The notes under the pieces were generated by a model. The model was not told where the DNA came from. It saw nothing but the letters and a program-made list of their open reading frames with translations, and made no database searches. This document shows positions 1 to 9,216 of a stretch of DNA of 64,000 nt, in pieces (within the stretch, counting starts at the first letter, position 1; every line of letters starts with the position of its first letter). The stretch lies in contig NZ_JAJEJP010000001.1 in assembly GCF_021390495.1 (NCBI RefSeq), forward strand, positions 930,001 to 994,000, in the 5' to 3' direction. The DNA comes from Paraburkholderia sp. ZP32-5 (lineage in GTDB: Bacteria; Pseudomonadota; Gammaproteobacteria; Burkholderiales; Burkholderiaceae). The position numbers were made by a program, and so were the translations under genes.

Positions 1-2095
1 CGGCCGACGCGGCGAGCACCATCCCCTCGGACATGCCGAACTTCATCTTGCGCGGCGCGAGATTCGCGACCATCACCGTCAGCTTGCCGATCAGCTGCTC
101 CGGCTGATACGCGGACTTGATGCCCGAAAACACGTTGCGGGTCTTTTCCTCGCCGACGTCGAGCGTCAGTTGCAGCAGCTTGTCGGAGCCTTCCACCGCC
201 TTGCAGTCGACGATTTTCGCGATGCGCAGATCGACCTTCGCGAAGTCGTCGATCGAGATGATGCCGCTTTCGTCGCTTTCGTCGCTTTCGTCGCTTTCGT
301 CGTTTTCGGCAGCCGCGGCTTTTGCGCCGTTTTTCGCGCTGTTCTTCGATTGACCTTTCGCATCGGCCGGCGCGGTTTCCGGCGTGGCCTGCAGCGATTC
401 GCGGTTGGCCGCGAGCAGCGCCTCGATCTGCTTCGGATCGACGCGTGTCATCAGGTGCTTGTACGCGTTGATCGGGCGCGTCGAGCTGAGCGGCACGTTC
501 GCGTCCGCCCATGTGAGCGGCTCGATGCCGAGGAACGCTTCGACCGCTTCGGCGAGCTTCGGCAGCACCGGCTTCAGCGCGATCGACAGCAGGCGGAATG
601 CCTCGATGCTGACGCTGCAGGTTTCGTGCAGCGCGACCGCGTTGGCCGGATCTTTCGCCTGGTCCCACGGCTTCGCGGTGTCGACGTATGCGTTGACCGA
701 ATCCGCGAGTTCCATCGTCTGACGCAGCGCGCGGTTGTACTCGCGCGCTTCGTAGTTCGAGGCGATCTGCGGAATCGCGGCGCGCAGCGTGGCGAGCAGC
801 GGATGATGCATCGCGCTGTCCTGCACGCGGCCGTCGAAGCGCTTGATCAGGAAGCCAGCCGCGCGGCTCGCGATGTTCACGTACTTGCCGACCAGATCGC
901 TATTCACGCGCGCCTGGAAGTCGTCGAGGTTCAGGTCGAGGTCTTCCATCGTGCTGTTGAGCTTGGCGGCGAAGTAGTAGCGCAGCCATTCCGGATTCAG
1001 GCCGGTGTCGATCACGCTTTGCGCGGTGATGAAGGTGCCGCGCGACTTCGACATCTTCGCGCCGTCGACGGTCAGAAAGCCGTGCGCGAACACGTTGGTC
1101 GGCGTGCGGTGGCCCGAGAACTCGAGCATCGCCGGCCAGAACAGCGTGTGGAAATACAGAATATCTTTGCCGATGAAGTGGTACTGCTCGGCTTTCGAGC
1201 CCTTGCGCACCCACGCGTCGAAGTCGAGGCCGCGCTTTTCGGCGAGGTTCTTGAAGCTCGCGTAATAGCCGACCGGTGCGTCGAGCCACACGTAGAAATA
1301 TTTGCCGGGCGCGCCGGGGATTTCGAAGCCGAAGTACGGCGCGTCGCGCGAGATGTCCCAGTCGGCGAGTTTGGCTTCGCCGGCGTCGCCGAGCCATTCG
1401 CGCATCTTGTTGGTGGCTTCCGGCTGGGCGAGGCCGCCGACCCATGCGCGCAGGAAGTTTTCGCAGCGCGGATCGGATAGCCGGAAGAAGTAGTGCGTCG
1501 AGGTCTTGCGCACCGGCGTTGCGCCCGACACGACCGAGTACGGATTGATCAGTTCGGTGGGCTGATAGGTCGAGCCGCAGACTTCGCAACTGTCGCCGTA
1601 CTGGTCTTTCGAGTGGCATTTCGGGCATTCGCCCTTGATGAAGCGGTCCGGCAGGAACATTTCCTTGACGGGGTCGTACGCCTGCTCGATGTCGCGCGCG
1701 TCGATCAGGCCCGCTTCCTTCAGTGCCAGGTAGACGTTTTCGCTGAGAACGCGGTTCTCTTCGGAATCGGTCGAATAGTAATTGTCGAACGATATGCCGA
1801 AGCTATCGAAATCGCGCTTGTGTTCTGTCCACACGCGATCGATCAGCTGTTTCGGCGTCAGACCTTCTTTTTCCGCGCGCAGCATGACCGGCGTGCCGTG
1901 CGTGTCGTCAGCGCCCACGTAGTAGACCTCGTGGCCGTGCATTCGCAGCGTCCGGACCCAGATGTCCGTCTGGATATATTCGACCAGATGGCCGATATGA
2001 ATTTGCCCATTCGCATACGGAAGGGCCGACGTGACGAGAATCTGGCGACGGCCGGAGGGCGCGCCTGCGGTGAGATCGGTGGCGGGTGCTGACAT
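1..2095 (-). CDS. metG: methionyl-tRNA synthetase (3' end outside window)
   Basis: Charges tRNA-Met with methionine in the cytoplasm. The class I HIGH motif lies at about residue 33 (context [11 protein letters not shown]), a four-cysteine zinc knuckle is encoded near 1570-1630, and the KMSKS loop is at about residue 347 ([10 protein letters not shown]). An acidic (DES)4 linker at 266-301 leads into the C-terminal EMAP/Trbp-like tRNA-binding domain ([12 protein letters not shown]). Start is the ATG ending at 2095 ([12 protein letters not shown]). About 698 codons are visible; the family with this appended domain is usually around 680-720 residues, so only the last few tens of residues are missing. 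It is transcribed leftward, downstream of the OmpA-like gene but separated from it by that gene's terminator. Confidence 0.97.
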   Translation of the reverse strand, partial: MSAPATDLTAGAPSGRRQILVTSALPYANGQIHIGHLVEYIQTDIWVRTLRMHGHEVYYVGADDTHGTPVMLRAEKEGLTPKQLIDRVWTEHKRDFDSFGISFDNYYSTDSEENRVLSENVYLALKEAGLIDARDIEQAYDPVKEMFLPDRFIKGECPKCHSKDQYGDSCEVCGSTYQPTELINPYSVVSGATPVRKTSTHYFFRLSDPRCENFLRAWVGGLAQPEATNKMREWLGDAGEAKLADWDISRDAPYFGFEIPGAPGKYFYVWLDAPVGYYASFKNLAEKRGLDFDAWVRKGSKAEQYHFIGKDILYFHTLFWPAMLEFSGHRTPTNVFAHGFLTVDGAKMSKSRGTFITAQSVIDTGLNPEWLRYYFAAKLNSTMEDLDLNLDDFQARVNSDLVGKYVNIASRAAGFLIKRFDGRVQDSAMHHPLLATLRAAIPQIASNYEAREYNRALRQTMELADSVNAYVDTAKPWDQAKDPANAVALHETCSVSIEAFRLLSIALKPVLPKLAEAVEAFLGIEPLTWADANVPLSSTRPINAYKHLMTRVDPKQIEALLAANRESLQATPETAPADAKGQSKNSAKNGAKAAAAENDESDESDESDESGIISIDDFAKVDLRIAKIVDCKAVEGSDKLLQLTLDVGEEKTRNVFSGIKSAYQPEQLIGKLTVMVANLAPRKMKFGMSEGMVLAASA
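266..301 (-). repeat. 9-bp in-frame tandem repeat encoding (Asp-Glu-Ser)4
   Basis: Four perfect copies of a 9-base unit (GACGAAAGC on the coding strand) within metG encode [12 protein letters not shown]. They fall in the flexible linker between the anticodon-binding region and the C-terminal tRNA-binding domain. The unit is a multiple of three, so copy-number change would alter linker length without a frameshift. Confidence 0.9.
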
Positions 2096-2545
2096 AAGAA
2101 TCGTGGGAGCCTGCGGTGGGACGAAACGATGATTCTAGCAGGGCGTGCGCTTCGAGCGGGACGGCCGGTCGGGCTGCACAGGCCGGCTGCGCGCTTGCTG
2201 AGCGGCCGGATTGCGGCGATGAGGACAGGCGGGTGGGGAGGGCTGCGCGAAACCTCGTTCGGATAAACCGAGCGGGCAAAAAAAACCGGGGTTAAAAACC
2301 CCGGAGCAACAACGACAAGAGGAGAATGGTGACGCGGCGGCTTCGCCAGCCACGTACCGTAAAGAGAGACCGCGGATTTCACGCAGAGTTCGAAAATTTT
2401 TTTCGGCATTTGCGGGAAATGGATTCTGGCCGGATTTGGCCCGATTCCGCTTATGTCGCGCCGTGTGTCTGGCGCGCCAAGCGGGGCTGCCGGGCCCTAA
2501 GACCACGGCGGCACCGCTGCTTGCCTTTCCTCTTGCGACGCGTGC
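2096..2545. other. intergenic stretch upstream of metG
   Basis: About 450 bases between the metG start and the end of the OmpA-like gene. It contains the terminator at 2278-2304 and, to its left, the sequence that must carry the metG promoter. I see no convincing -35/-10 pair and no credible gene. Confidence 0.6.
2278..2304 (-). terminator. rho-independent terminator of the OmpA-like gene
   Basis: Perfect 6-bp GC stem CCGGGG/CCCCGG (2286-2291 with 2299-2304) around a 7-base loop. On the minus strand it is followed by eight T (2285-2278). It lies about 240 bases past the stop of the OmpA-like gene and should isolate that gene from metG. Confidence 0.85.
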
Positions 2546-3199
2546 TTATTGCGTAGCGTGCTGCGCGGTGGCGCGCAGGTAGATTTCCACGCGGCGATTA
2601 GCTGCCCGGCCTGCTTCGGTGTTGTTGTCGGCGATCGGCTGGCTCGGGCCCATGCCGGTTGCGGACAGGCGCTGCGGCGCGATGCCGCGTTGTCCCAGAT
2701 AGCCGGTCACGCTCTCCGCGCGGTTGACCGACAGCGTCTGGTTATATTGCAGCGAGCCGGTGCTGTCCGTGTGGCCGACGACCGATGCGACGACTTCCGG
2801 GTTCTGCTGCAGGGTTTGCGCGAGCTGGTCGAGCACCGGTGCGAACGACGGCTTGATCGCATAGCTGCTGGTGTCGAACGTCACCGAACTCGGGATGTTC
2901 AGCTTGAGCGAGCCGTCCGGCTGCTCGGTGATCTGCGTACCGGTGCCCTTGGTGGCGCCCGACATGCGGTTACGAATCGCTTCCCAGTTGTAGCCGGTGA
3001 CACCGCCCACCGCCGCGCCGACGCCCGCGCCGATCGCCGCGCCCTTGCCGCCGCCGAAGATGGCGCCCAGCGCCGCTCCGGATGCAGCGCCGACGCCGGT
3101 GCCGACTGCAGTGTTGGTGCCCTGTTGGGTGGCGCAGCCTGCCAGCAACGAGCCGGCCACGGCAAAGACAGCCAGGCGAGTCATGATTTTTGCATTCAT
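2546..3199 (-). CDS. OmpA-family outer-membrane lipoprotein
   Basis: 217-residue lipoprotein. The N-terminus MNAKIMTRLAVFAVAGSLLAGC is a signal peptide with lipobox LLAGC. A Gly/Ala-rich segment (about residues 30-75, repeated GAAxGA and GxGxGAAxG patterns) follows, as in Rick_17kDa/YMGG glycine-zipper domains. A C-terminal OmpA/MotB peptidoglycan-binding domain (about residues 105-210) contains VVGHTDSTGS and the NRRVEI signature. It probably tethers the outer membrane to peptidoglycan. The start at 3199 is preceded by AGAGGAA as ribosome binding site. It is divergent from apbC. Confidence 0.92.
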   Translation of the reverse strand: MNAKIMTRLAVFAVAGSLLAGCATQQGTNTAVGTGVGAASGAALGAIFGGGKGAAIGAGVGAAVGGVTGYNWEAIRNRMSGATKGTGTQITEQPDGSLKLNIPSSVTFDTSSYAIKPSFAPVLDQLAQTLQQNPEVVASVVGHTDSTGSLQYNQTLSVNRAESVTGYLGQRGIAPQRLSATGMGPSQPIADNNTEAGRAANRRVEIYLRATAQHATQ

Positions 3200-3543
3200 T
3201 TTCAATTCCTCTTGAGTGAAGCGGACAAACCAGCAGGTAGCGGTCGACCTATCCGGCGAACATACGCCAGTACCGCGGACAACTCCAAAACATCTGAACG
3301 ATGGCAATCCTACGCCATTTTTTCCGCGGTCCGACAGCGAAGAAGGGTCTTCGGACAACGCTTGCCGGCAGACACTACAATAGTGTCTGAAACAGGTCGC
3401 GATGCGGCCCCATGGCGTGCCGCCGCCCCGAAGGGTGCCAGGCACGTCCGGTTTGCGCAATCCTGTATAACAATTTCTTTCAAATTCCGGCGCGTGGCCG
3501 CCTTCGCTCCCGCCGCGCCGCACGTCTTCCCCACGGAGTACCA
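3200..3543. other. divergent promoter region, OmpA-like gene / apbC
   Basis: 344 bases separating two divergent genes. The only clear structure is the perfect inverted repeat at 3369-3389. A TATAAC sequence at 3466-3471 could be a -10 box for apbC, but no matching -35 is evident. Confidence 0.45.
3369..3389. repeat. perfect 9-bp inverted repeat, loop of 3
   Basis: CAGACACTA / TAGTGTCTG separated by CAA. It lies in the divergent intergenic region between the OmpA-like gene and apbC. No T-run follows on either strand, so it looks more like a protein-binding dyad than a terminator. The binding factor is unknown. Confidence 0.6.
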
Positions 3544-4632
3544 ATGAGTATCGATCGGGCTTTGGTCGACGCCGCCATCGCGGCCGTCACGGACCCCAAC
3601 ACCGGCTCGCCGTACGCGGCCGCAAAAAGCGTTCGCGATGTGACGGTGCAAGGCGACACCGTCAGTCTGCAGGTCACGCTTGGCTATCCGGCGATGAGCC
3701 AGTTCGACACGATTCGCAAACAGTTCGCCGACGCGCTCGGCGCGGTGCCGGGCGTCGCGAACGTGCGCGTCGAGGTTTCGCAACAGATCGCCGCGCATAC
3801 GGTGCAACGCGGCGTGAAGTTGCTGCCGGGCGTGAAGAACATCGTCGCGGTGGCGTCCGGCAAGGGCGGTGTCGGCAAGAGCACGACAGCGGTGAATCTT
3901 GCGCTCGCGCTCGCGAGCGAGGGCGCGTCGGTCGGCATTCTCGACGCCGACATCTACGGCCCGTCGCTGCCGACCATGCTCGGTATCGTCGGCCGCCCCG
4001 AATCACCCGATGACAAATCGATGAACCCGATGACCGGTCACGGCATTCAGGCCAACTCGATCGGCTTTCTGATCGAGGCGGACAACCCGATGGTGTGGCG
4101 CGGCCCGATGGCGACCTCGGCGCTCGAACAGCTGCTGCGGCAGACCAACTGGCAAGACCTCGACTACCTGATCGTCGACATGCCGCCGGGTACCGGCGAC
4201 ATCCAGCTGACGCTCGCGCAGCGCGTGCCGGTCACCGGCGCGGTGATCGTCACGACGCCGCAGGACATCGCGCTGCTCGACGCGAAGAAGGGGCTCAAGA
4301 TGTTCGAGAAGGTCGGTATTCCGATCCTCGGCATCGTCGAGAACATGGGGCTGCATATCTGTTCGAACTGCGGTCACGAAGAGCATATCTTCGGCGCGGG
4401 CGGCGGCGAGCGCATGGGTCAGGAGTACGGCGTCGACGTGCTCGGCAGCCTGCCGCTCGACATCACGATCCGCGAGCAGGCCGACTCGGGCACACCGACC
4501 GTCGCTGCCGACCCGAACGGGCGCATCGCGGCGATCTACCGGTCGATCGCGCGCAAGGTCGCGGTCCATATCGCCGAGCGCGCGCGCGACATGAGTTCGA
4601 AGTTTCCGAACATCGTCGTGCAGAACACCTGA
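3544..4632 (+). CDS. apbC: Mrp/ApbC-type iron-sulfur cluster carrier ATPase
   Basis: 362-residue cytosolic P-loop NTPase that carries and transfers Fe-S clusters to apo-proteins. The N-terminal ~90 residues form a MIP18/DUF59-type domain. The deviant Walker A GKGGVGKST follows at about residue 108, then the DADIYGPS switch motif. Near the C-terminus the CSNC pair (HICSNCGHEEHIF) is the cluster-binding CxxC. The ATG at 3544 gives the usual family length; the frame stays open upstream but without family sequence. It is divergent from the OmpA-like gene; metG lies beyond that gene. Confidence 0.95.
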   Translation: MSIDRALVDAAIAAVTDPNTGSPYAAAKSVRDVTVQGDTVSLQVTLGYPAMSQFDTIRKQFADALGAVPGVANVRVEVSQQIAAHTVQRGVKLLPGVKNIVAVASGKGGVGKSTTAVNLALALASEGASVGILDADIYGPSLPTMLGIVGRPESPDDKSMNPMTGHGIQANSIGFLIEADNPMVWRGPMATSALEQLLRQTNWQDLDYLIVDMPPGTGDIQLTLAQRVPVTGAVIVTTPQDIALLDAKKGLKMFEKVGIPILGIVENMGLHICSNCGHEEHIFGAGGGERMGQEYGVDVLGSLPLDITIREQADSGTPTVAADPNGRIAAIYRSIARKVAVHIAERARDMSSKFPNIVVQNT

Positions 4633-4784
4633 GCGTGACTTCGGACTGATCCCAGGCGGCCGTTCCGGCAACGGATATCGGGGCGCGAGAGCGCGATTTG
4701 CGCGTGCTCTCGCGGTATCATGTCGGCTTCACGAGTCCGGCTCGGCGGCTGCAGGGGCGGCCGTCCGGCCGGCAAGAGGATCGC

Positions 4785-5321
4785 ATGGGAAAACGAATCG
4801 ACGGGCAGGTGGTGCATGCGTTCATCGTTCTGACTGCCTGCTGCCTGTTGTTGAGCGGCTGCGGCGTGTTCCTGAGACCCCAGGAAAAGCGCGCCGACGC
4901 GCAGCTGCTGCCCACCGTGGGTAATCAGGCGCGCGGTCTCGTGACGTTCATCGAGCACTCGGACGGCGTCCAGGTGACGTACAACCTCGCGGGTTTGCCG
5001 CCCAATAGCGACCACGCACTGCAAGTCCACGAGCGCGGCGACTGCAATGCCGCCGACGGCTCGAGCGCCGGCCCGGTGTTCTCGCCGGCCGCCGAGCGTC
5101 TGAAGGCGGGCGCACGCGTCGAGGGCGATCTCGGCAATATCCATGCGGATGCGAATGGCGTCGCCACCGGCTTCATCGTTGCGCCGGACGTGTCGCTCGA
5201 CGGCATCCGCTCGGTGCTGCAACGCGCGGTCGTGCTGCATCACGACGCGACCGATCCTTATGCGTATCCGCAGCATGGCGCGGGCGTCGCGCTAGCCTGC
5301 GGCGTAATCCGCCAGCAGTGA
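4785..5321 (+). CDS. SodC-fold lipoprotein with degenerate metal site
   Basis: 178-residue putative lipoprotein. The lipobox LLLSGC places the lipidated Cys at residue 26. Residues ~45-176 follow the Cu/Zn superoxide dismutase fold: VHERGDC, GDLGNIHAD, RAVVLHHD and ALACGVI all align. The disulfide cysteines (87 and 172) are kept. Of the seven canonical metal ligands only three seem present (His82, Asp115, His152). The first HxH histidine is Gln80, the GGHF histidine is replaced (GPVFSP), and the histidines of the zinc loop and before GDL are missing. It is therefore probably not a normal superoxide dismutase. ATG 4785 follows AAGAGGA. Confidence 0.85.
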   Translation: MGKRIDGQVVHAFIVLTACCLLLSGCGVFLRPQEKRADAQLLPTVGNQARGLVTFIEHSDGVQVTYNLAGLPPNSDHALQVHERGDCNAADGSSAGPVFSPAAERLKAGARVEGDLGNIHADANGVATGFIVAPDVSLDGIRSVLQRAVVLHHDATDPYAYPQHGAGVALACGVIRQQ

Positions 5322-5497
5322 GCCTTCGGTTTCCTTCGCGATTCTTCCACCGTCGCACGGCCCGCGGCGCGATCGGCCGCAGCATTTCCGTGATCGCGTA
5401 AAATAAGCGCCTTCGCCGTTCGGCTGGGCGCCGAAGCGCCAGCCGTTTTCACCCACCTTTCGTCACACCTGTCATTCACGTCGAGCAGCGTTCATCT

Positions 5498-6067
5498 ATG
5501 ACCATCAAATCCGACAAGTGGATCCGGCGCATGGCCGAGTCGCACAAGATGATCGAGCCGTTTGCGCCCGATCAGGTTCGCGTCTCCGCAGACGGCCGGA
5601 AGATTGTCAGCTACGGCACCTCGAGCTACGGCTACGACATCCGCTGCGCCGACGAATTCAAGATCTTCACCAATATCAACTCGACGATCGTCGATCCGAA
5701 GAACTTCGACGAGAAATCGTTTGTCGATTTCAAGGGCGACGTCTGCATCATTCCGCCGAATTCGTTCGCGCTCGCGCGCACGGTCGAGTACTTCCGCATT
5801 CCGCGCAGCGTGCTGACCGTGTGCCTCGGTAAGTCGACGTATGCGCGCTGCGGGATCATCGTCAACGTGACGCCGTTCGAACCGGAATGGGAAGGGCACG
5901 TCACGCTCGAATTCTCGAATACGACACCTTTGCCTGCGAAAATCTACGCGAACGAAGGCGTCGCCCAGGTGCTGTTTTTCGAAAGCGACGAGATTTGTGA
6001 AACGTCGTACGCGGATCGCGGCGGCAAATATCAAGGTCAGCACGGCGTCACGTTGCCGAAAACGTGA
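5498..6067 (+). CDS. dcd: dCTP deaminase
   Basis: 189 residues, the normal length for the trimeric dCTP deaminase that makes dUTP for thymidylate synthesis. Hallmarks visible are [20 protein letters not shown] in the active site, and [27 protein letters not shown] carrying the catalytic glutamate. It ends with [13 protein letters not shown]. It lies between the SodC-like gene and a strong terminator at 6103-6146, so it probably ends a transcript. Confidence 0.97.
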   Translation: MTIKSDKWIRRMAESHKMIEPFAPDQVRVSADGRKIVSYGTSSYGYDIRCADEFKIFTNINSTIVDPKNFDEKSFVDFKGDVCIIPPNSFALARTVEYFRIPRSVLTVCLGKSTYARCGIIVNVTPFEPEWEGHVTLEFSNTTPLPAKIYANEGVAQVLFFESDEICETSYADRGGKYQGQHGVTLPKT

Positions 6068-6102
6068 CATCGGCAGCGTCTTGACCCATTAGCAATTCGG
6101 GT

Positions 6103-6146
6103 GACCGCTGCGTTTTCGACATAACGCAGCGGTCGTTTTCTTTTTG
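6103..6146 (+). terminator. rho-independent terminator after dcd, abutting the next gene's ribosome site
   Basis: A 12-bp perfect stem (6103-6114 with 6123-6134, GACCGCTGCGTT and its complement) around an 8-base loop is followed by a T-rich run TTTTCTTTTT (6136-6146). The next gene's Shine-Dalgarno GGAG (6147-6150) begins immediately after, and its ATG is at 6158. It ends dcd transcription and could act as an attenuator for the decarboxylase gene. Confidence 0.85.
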
Positions 6147-6157
6147 GAGAATCGCCC

Positions 6158-8443
6158 ATGAAGTTTCGTTTTCCCGTCGTCATCATCGATGAAGATTTCC
6201 GCTCCGAGAACATCTCGGGTTCCGGCATTCGGGCGCTGGCCGAAGCCATCGAGAAAGAAGGCGTGGAAGTGCTCGGGTTGACGAGCTACGGCGATCTGTC
6301 CTCGTTCGCGCAGCAGTCGAGCCGCGCCTCGTGCTTCATCCTGTCGATCGACGACGACGAACTGCTGCCGTACGTCGATAACGTGGTGGTCGAAGGCGAG
6401 ACGCCGGAGCTGGCGGCCGCGATCGTCGCGCTGCGCGCGTTCGTAACCGAAGTGCGCCGCCGCAACGCCGACATTCCGATCTTCCTGTACGGCGAAACGC
6501 GCACGTCGCGCCATCTGCCGAACGACATCCTGCGCGAGCTGCACGGCTTCATCCACATGTTCGAGGACACGCCGGAGTTCGTCGCGCGCCATATCATCCG
6601 CGAGGCGAAGGTGTATCTCGACGCGCTCGCACCGCCGTTCTTCAAGGAGCTGGTGCAGTACGCGGACGAAGGTTCGTACTCGTGGCACTGCCCGGGCCAC
6701 TCGGGCGGCGTCGCGTTCCTGAAGAGCCCGCTCGGCCAGATGTTCCACCAGTTCTTCGGCGAGAACATGCTGCGCGCCGATGTCTGCAACGCGGTCGACG
6801 AACTCGGCCAGCTGCTCGACCACACCGGTCCGGTCGCGGCCTCCGAGCGCAACGCCGCGCGCATTTTCAGCGCCGACCACGTGTTCTTCGTGACCAACGG
6901 CACGTCGACGTCGAACAAGATCGTCTGGCACGGCACCGTCGCGCCCGGCGACATCGTGCTGGTCGACCGCAACTGCCACAAGTCGATCCTGCACGCGATC
7001 ACGATGACCGGCGCAATCCCGGTGTTCCTGACGCCGACGCGCAACAACTTCGGCATCATCGGCCCGATTCCGCGCAGCGAGTTCGAGCCGGAAAACATCC
7101 GCAAGAAGATCGAGGCGAACCCGTTCGCGCGCGAAGCGCTCGCGAAGAACCCGAACCTGAAGCCGCGCATCCTGACGATCACGCAGAGCACGTACGACGG
7201 CGTGATCTACAACGTCGAAATGATCAAGGAGATGTTGGGCGAATGGCTCGACACGCTGCACTTCGACGAAGCATGGCTGCCGCACGCCGAATTCCACGAT
7301 TTCTATCAGGACATGCACGCGATCGGCTCGGGCCGTCCGCGCATCGGCGCGATGATCTACGCGACGCACTCCACGCACAAGCTGCTCGCCGGCATTTCGC
7401 AGGCCTCGCAGATCGTCGTGCAGGATTCGAAGAACAGCCGCTTCGACAAGCATCGGTTCAACGAAGCGTATCTGATGCACACGTCGACGAGCCCGCAGTA
7501 CGCGATCATCGCGTCGTGCGACGTGGCCGCGGCGATGATGGAAGCGCCGGGCGGCACCGCGCTCGTCGAAGAGTCGATTGCGGAAGCGCTCGACTTCCGC
7601 CGCGCGATGACCAAGGTCGACGTCGAATACGGCGATGACTGGTTCTTCAAGGTGTGGGGCCCGGACCAGTTCGCCGAAGAAGGCATCGGCTCGCGCGACG
7701 ACTGGATGCTGCGCCCGAACGACGCGTGGCACGGCTTCGGCCCGCTCGCCGAAGGCTTCAACATGCTCGACCCGATCAAGGCGACGATCGTCACGCCGGG
7801 TCTCGACATGGACGGCGGCTTCGGCGAGACCGGCATTCCGGCCGCGATCGTCACGAAGTACCTGGCCGAGCACGGCATCATCGTCGAGAAGACCGGCCTG
7901 TATTCGTTCTTCATCATGTTCACGATCGGCATCACGAAGGGCCGCTGGAACTCGATGGTGACCGAGCTGCAGCAGTTCAAGGACGACTACGACACCAATC
8001 AGCCGCTGTGGCGCGTGCTGCCCGAGTTCGTGCAGCATCATCCGATGTACGAGCGGGTCGGTTTGCGCGATCTGTGCCAGCAGATCCACAGCGTGTATCG
8101 CGCGAACGACATCGCGCGCCTGACGACCGAGATGTACCTGTCGAGCATGGAGCCGGCGATGAAGCCGTCCGACGCATTCGCGAAGCTCGCGCATCGCGAG
8201 ATCGACCGGGTACCGATCGACGAACTCGAAGGCCGCGTCACGTCGATCCTGTTGACGCCGTACCCGCCGGGTATTCCACTGCTGATCCCGGGCGAGCGCT
8301 TCAACAAGACCATCGTCAACTATCTGCGTTTCGCGCGCGAATTCAACGAGCGCTTCCCGGGCTTCCATACGGATATCCACGGGCTCGTCGGCGAAATGAT
8401 CAACGGGCGCATCGAATATTTCGTCGATTGCGTGCGCGTTTGA
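6158..8443 (+). CDS. PLP-dependent Orn/Lys/Arg decarboxylase (fold type I, large inducible type)
   Basis: 761 residues, the size of the AdiA/CadA/SpeF family. An N-terminal receiver-like wing domain (MKFRFPVVIIDEDFRSEN) is followed by the PLP domain. The Schiff-base lysine is about residue 408 in ATHSTHKLLAGISQASQI, with the cofactor aspartate in HFDEAWLPHAEF and SWHCPGHSGG upstream. The family decarboxylates arginine, lysine or ornithine for acid resistance or polyamine synthesis. The motif context is closest to arginine/lysine types as I recall them, but specificity cannot be settled from motifs. The LprI-like gene starts two bases after its stop, suggesting co-transcription. Confidence 0.93.
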   Translation: MKFRFPVVIIDEDFRSENISGSGIRALAEAIEKEGVEVLGLTSYGDLSSFAQQSSRASCFILSIDDDELLPYVDNVVVEGETPELAAAIVALRAFVTEVRRRNADIPIFLYGETRTSRHLPNDILRELHGFIHMFEDTPEFVARHIIREAKVYLDALAPPFFKELVQYADEGSYSWHCPGHSGGVAFLKSPLGQMFHQFFGENMLRADVCNAVDELGQLLDHTGPVAASERNAARIFSADHVFFVTNGTSTSNKIVWHGTVAPGDIVLVDRNCHKSILHAITMTGAIPVFLTPTRNNFGIIGPIPRSEFEPENIRKKIEANPFAREALAKNPNLKPRILTITQSTYDGVIYNVEMIKEMLGEWLDTLHFDEAWLPHAEFHDFYQDMHAIGSGRPRIGAMIYATHSTHKLLAGISQASQIVVQDSKNSRFDKHRFNEAYLMHTSTSPQYAIIASCDVAAAMMEAPGGTALVEESIAEALDFRRAMTKVDVEYGDDWFFKVWGPDQFAEEGIGSRDDWMLRPNDAWHGFGPLAEGFNMLDPIKATIVTPGLDMDGGFGETGIPAAIVTKYLAEHGIIVEKTGLYSFFIMFTIGITKGRWNSMVTELQQFKDDYDTNQPLWRVLPEFVQHHPMYERVGLRDLCQQIHSVYRANDIARLTTEMYLSSMEPAMKPSDAFAKLAHREIDRVPIDELEGRVTSILLTPYPPGIPLLIPGERFNKTIVNYLRFAREFNERFPGFHTDIHGLVGEMINGRIEYFVDCVRV

Positions 8444-8445
8444 CG

Positions 8446-9186
8446 ATGCAGCGAGTGAAGTTCCCGTCGGGCGTCGATCGCTGGCGGTGCGGGGCCGGTG
8501 CATGGGCCTTCGCGCTGGCGGCCGGCATCGCGGCGCTCGGCGGCGCGTTCATCAGTCCCGCTGCGCATGCCGAAGTCGCCGCCGCCGATCCGATCGACGC
8601 GTCGATGCGCGCGTGTCTCGCGCGCGCCGACATGTCGACGACGATGGGGCAGGTGCAGTGCATGGACAACGCGCGGATCGCCTGGAAGGCGGCCGTCGAC
8701 AGCGCCTATCAGCAGTTGCTGTCGAAGCTGCCGTCTGCACGGCGCCGGTTATGGCAGAAGAGCCAGTCGAGCTGGCTCAGCTCGCGTGATGCCGAGCAGC
8801 AATTGCTCGACGCTGTATTCGCGACGACCCGAGGTTCGATGTACGTGCTCTCCGAGGCGGATATGCAGTTGCAGCCGGTGCGCGATCGCGCGCTCGTGTT
8901 GCGCAGCGCGCTCGCCACCGCGAGCGGACCGCCGCCGCGCCCGCCGCGCGCGTGCAAAGCGGATGCGCATTGCGAACACGCGATGTTCGATCTGAACCGC
9001 TACTACCGCGTTCTCAATACGAAGATGCCGGCGCGCTCACGGCCTACGCTGGTGCGCGCGCAACGCGCGTGGAGCGCGTATCTGACGGCATCGACGCCGC
9101 TCGTCGACGAACGTGGGCGCATCGACATCATCGGTGCGCGCGTCGCGACGATCAAGCGGCTGTCCGAAACGGTCGGTAACGACTGA
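8446..9186 (+). CDS. LprI-like (DUF1311) periplasmic protein, two-repeat
   Basis: 246 residues with a signal peptide ending near AAHA|E (residue ~42). Two LprI/DUF1311-like halves follow: residues ~50-150 (MRACLARADMST, AWKAAVDSAYQQLL) and ~185-245 (CEHAMFDLNRYYRVLNTKM, AQRAWSAYLTA). Paired cysteines suit an oxidising periplasm. LprI proteins of mycobacteria inhibit lysozyme; that role is only suggested here. It begins two bases after the decarboxylase stop, so it is likely in the same operon. It converges on the bestrophin gene. Confidence 0.75.
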   Translation: MQRVKFPSGVDRWRCGAGAWAFALAAGIAALGGAFISPAAHAEVAAADPIDASMRACLARADMSTTMGQVQCMDNARIAWKAAVDSAYQQLLSKLPSARRRLWQKSQSSWLSSRDAEQQLLDAVFATTRGSMYVLSEADMQLQPVRDRALVLRSALATASGPPPRPPRACKADAHCEHAMFDLNRYYRVLNTKMPARSRPTLVRAQRAWSAYLTASTPLVDERGRIDIIGARVATIKRLSETVGND

Positions 9187-9216
9187 GCCGCCGCCCGGCG
9201 CTCGCGGCTCCGGCCG

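Noticed and set aside
6089..8503. Very long open frame on the minus strand opposite the decarboxylase gene
   Set aside because: Composition is Arg/Val/Asp/His-rich, as expected from the antisense of GC3-biased codons. The plus-strand frame is a textbook decarboxylase, so the minus frame is a shadow. The same holds for long antisense frames over serS, ppc, argH, gtsA and the Glk-HexR gene.
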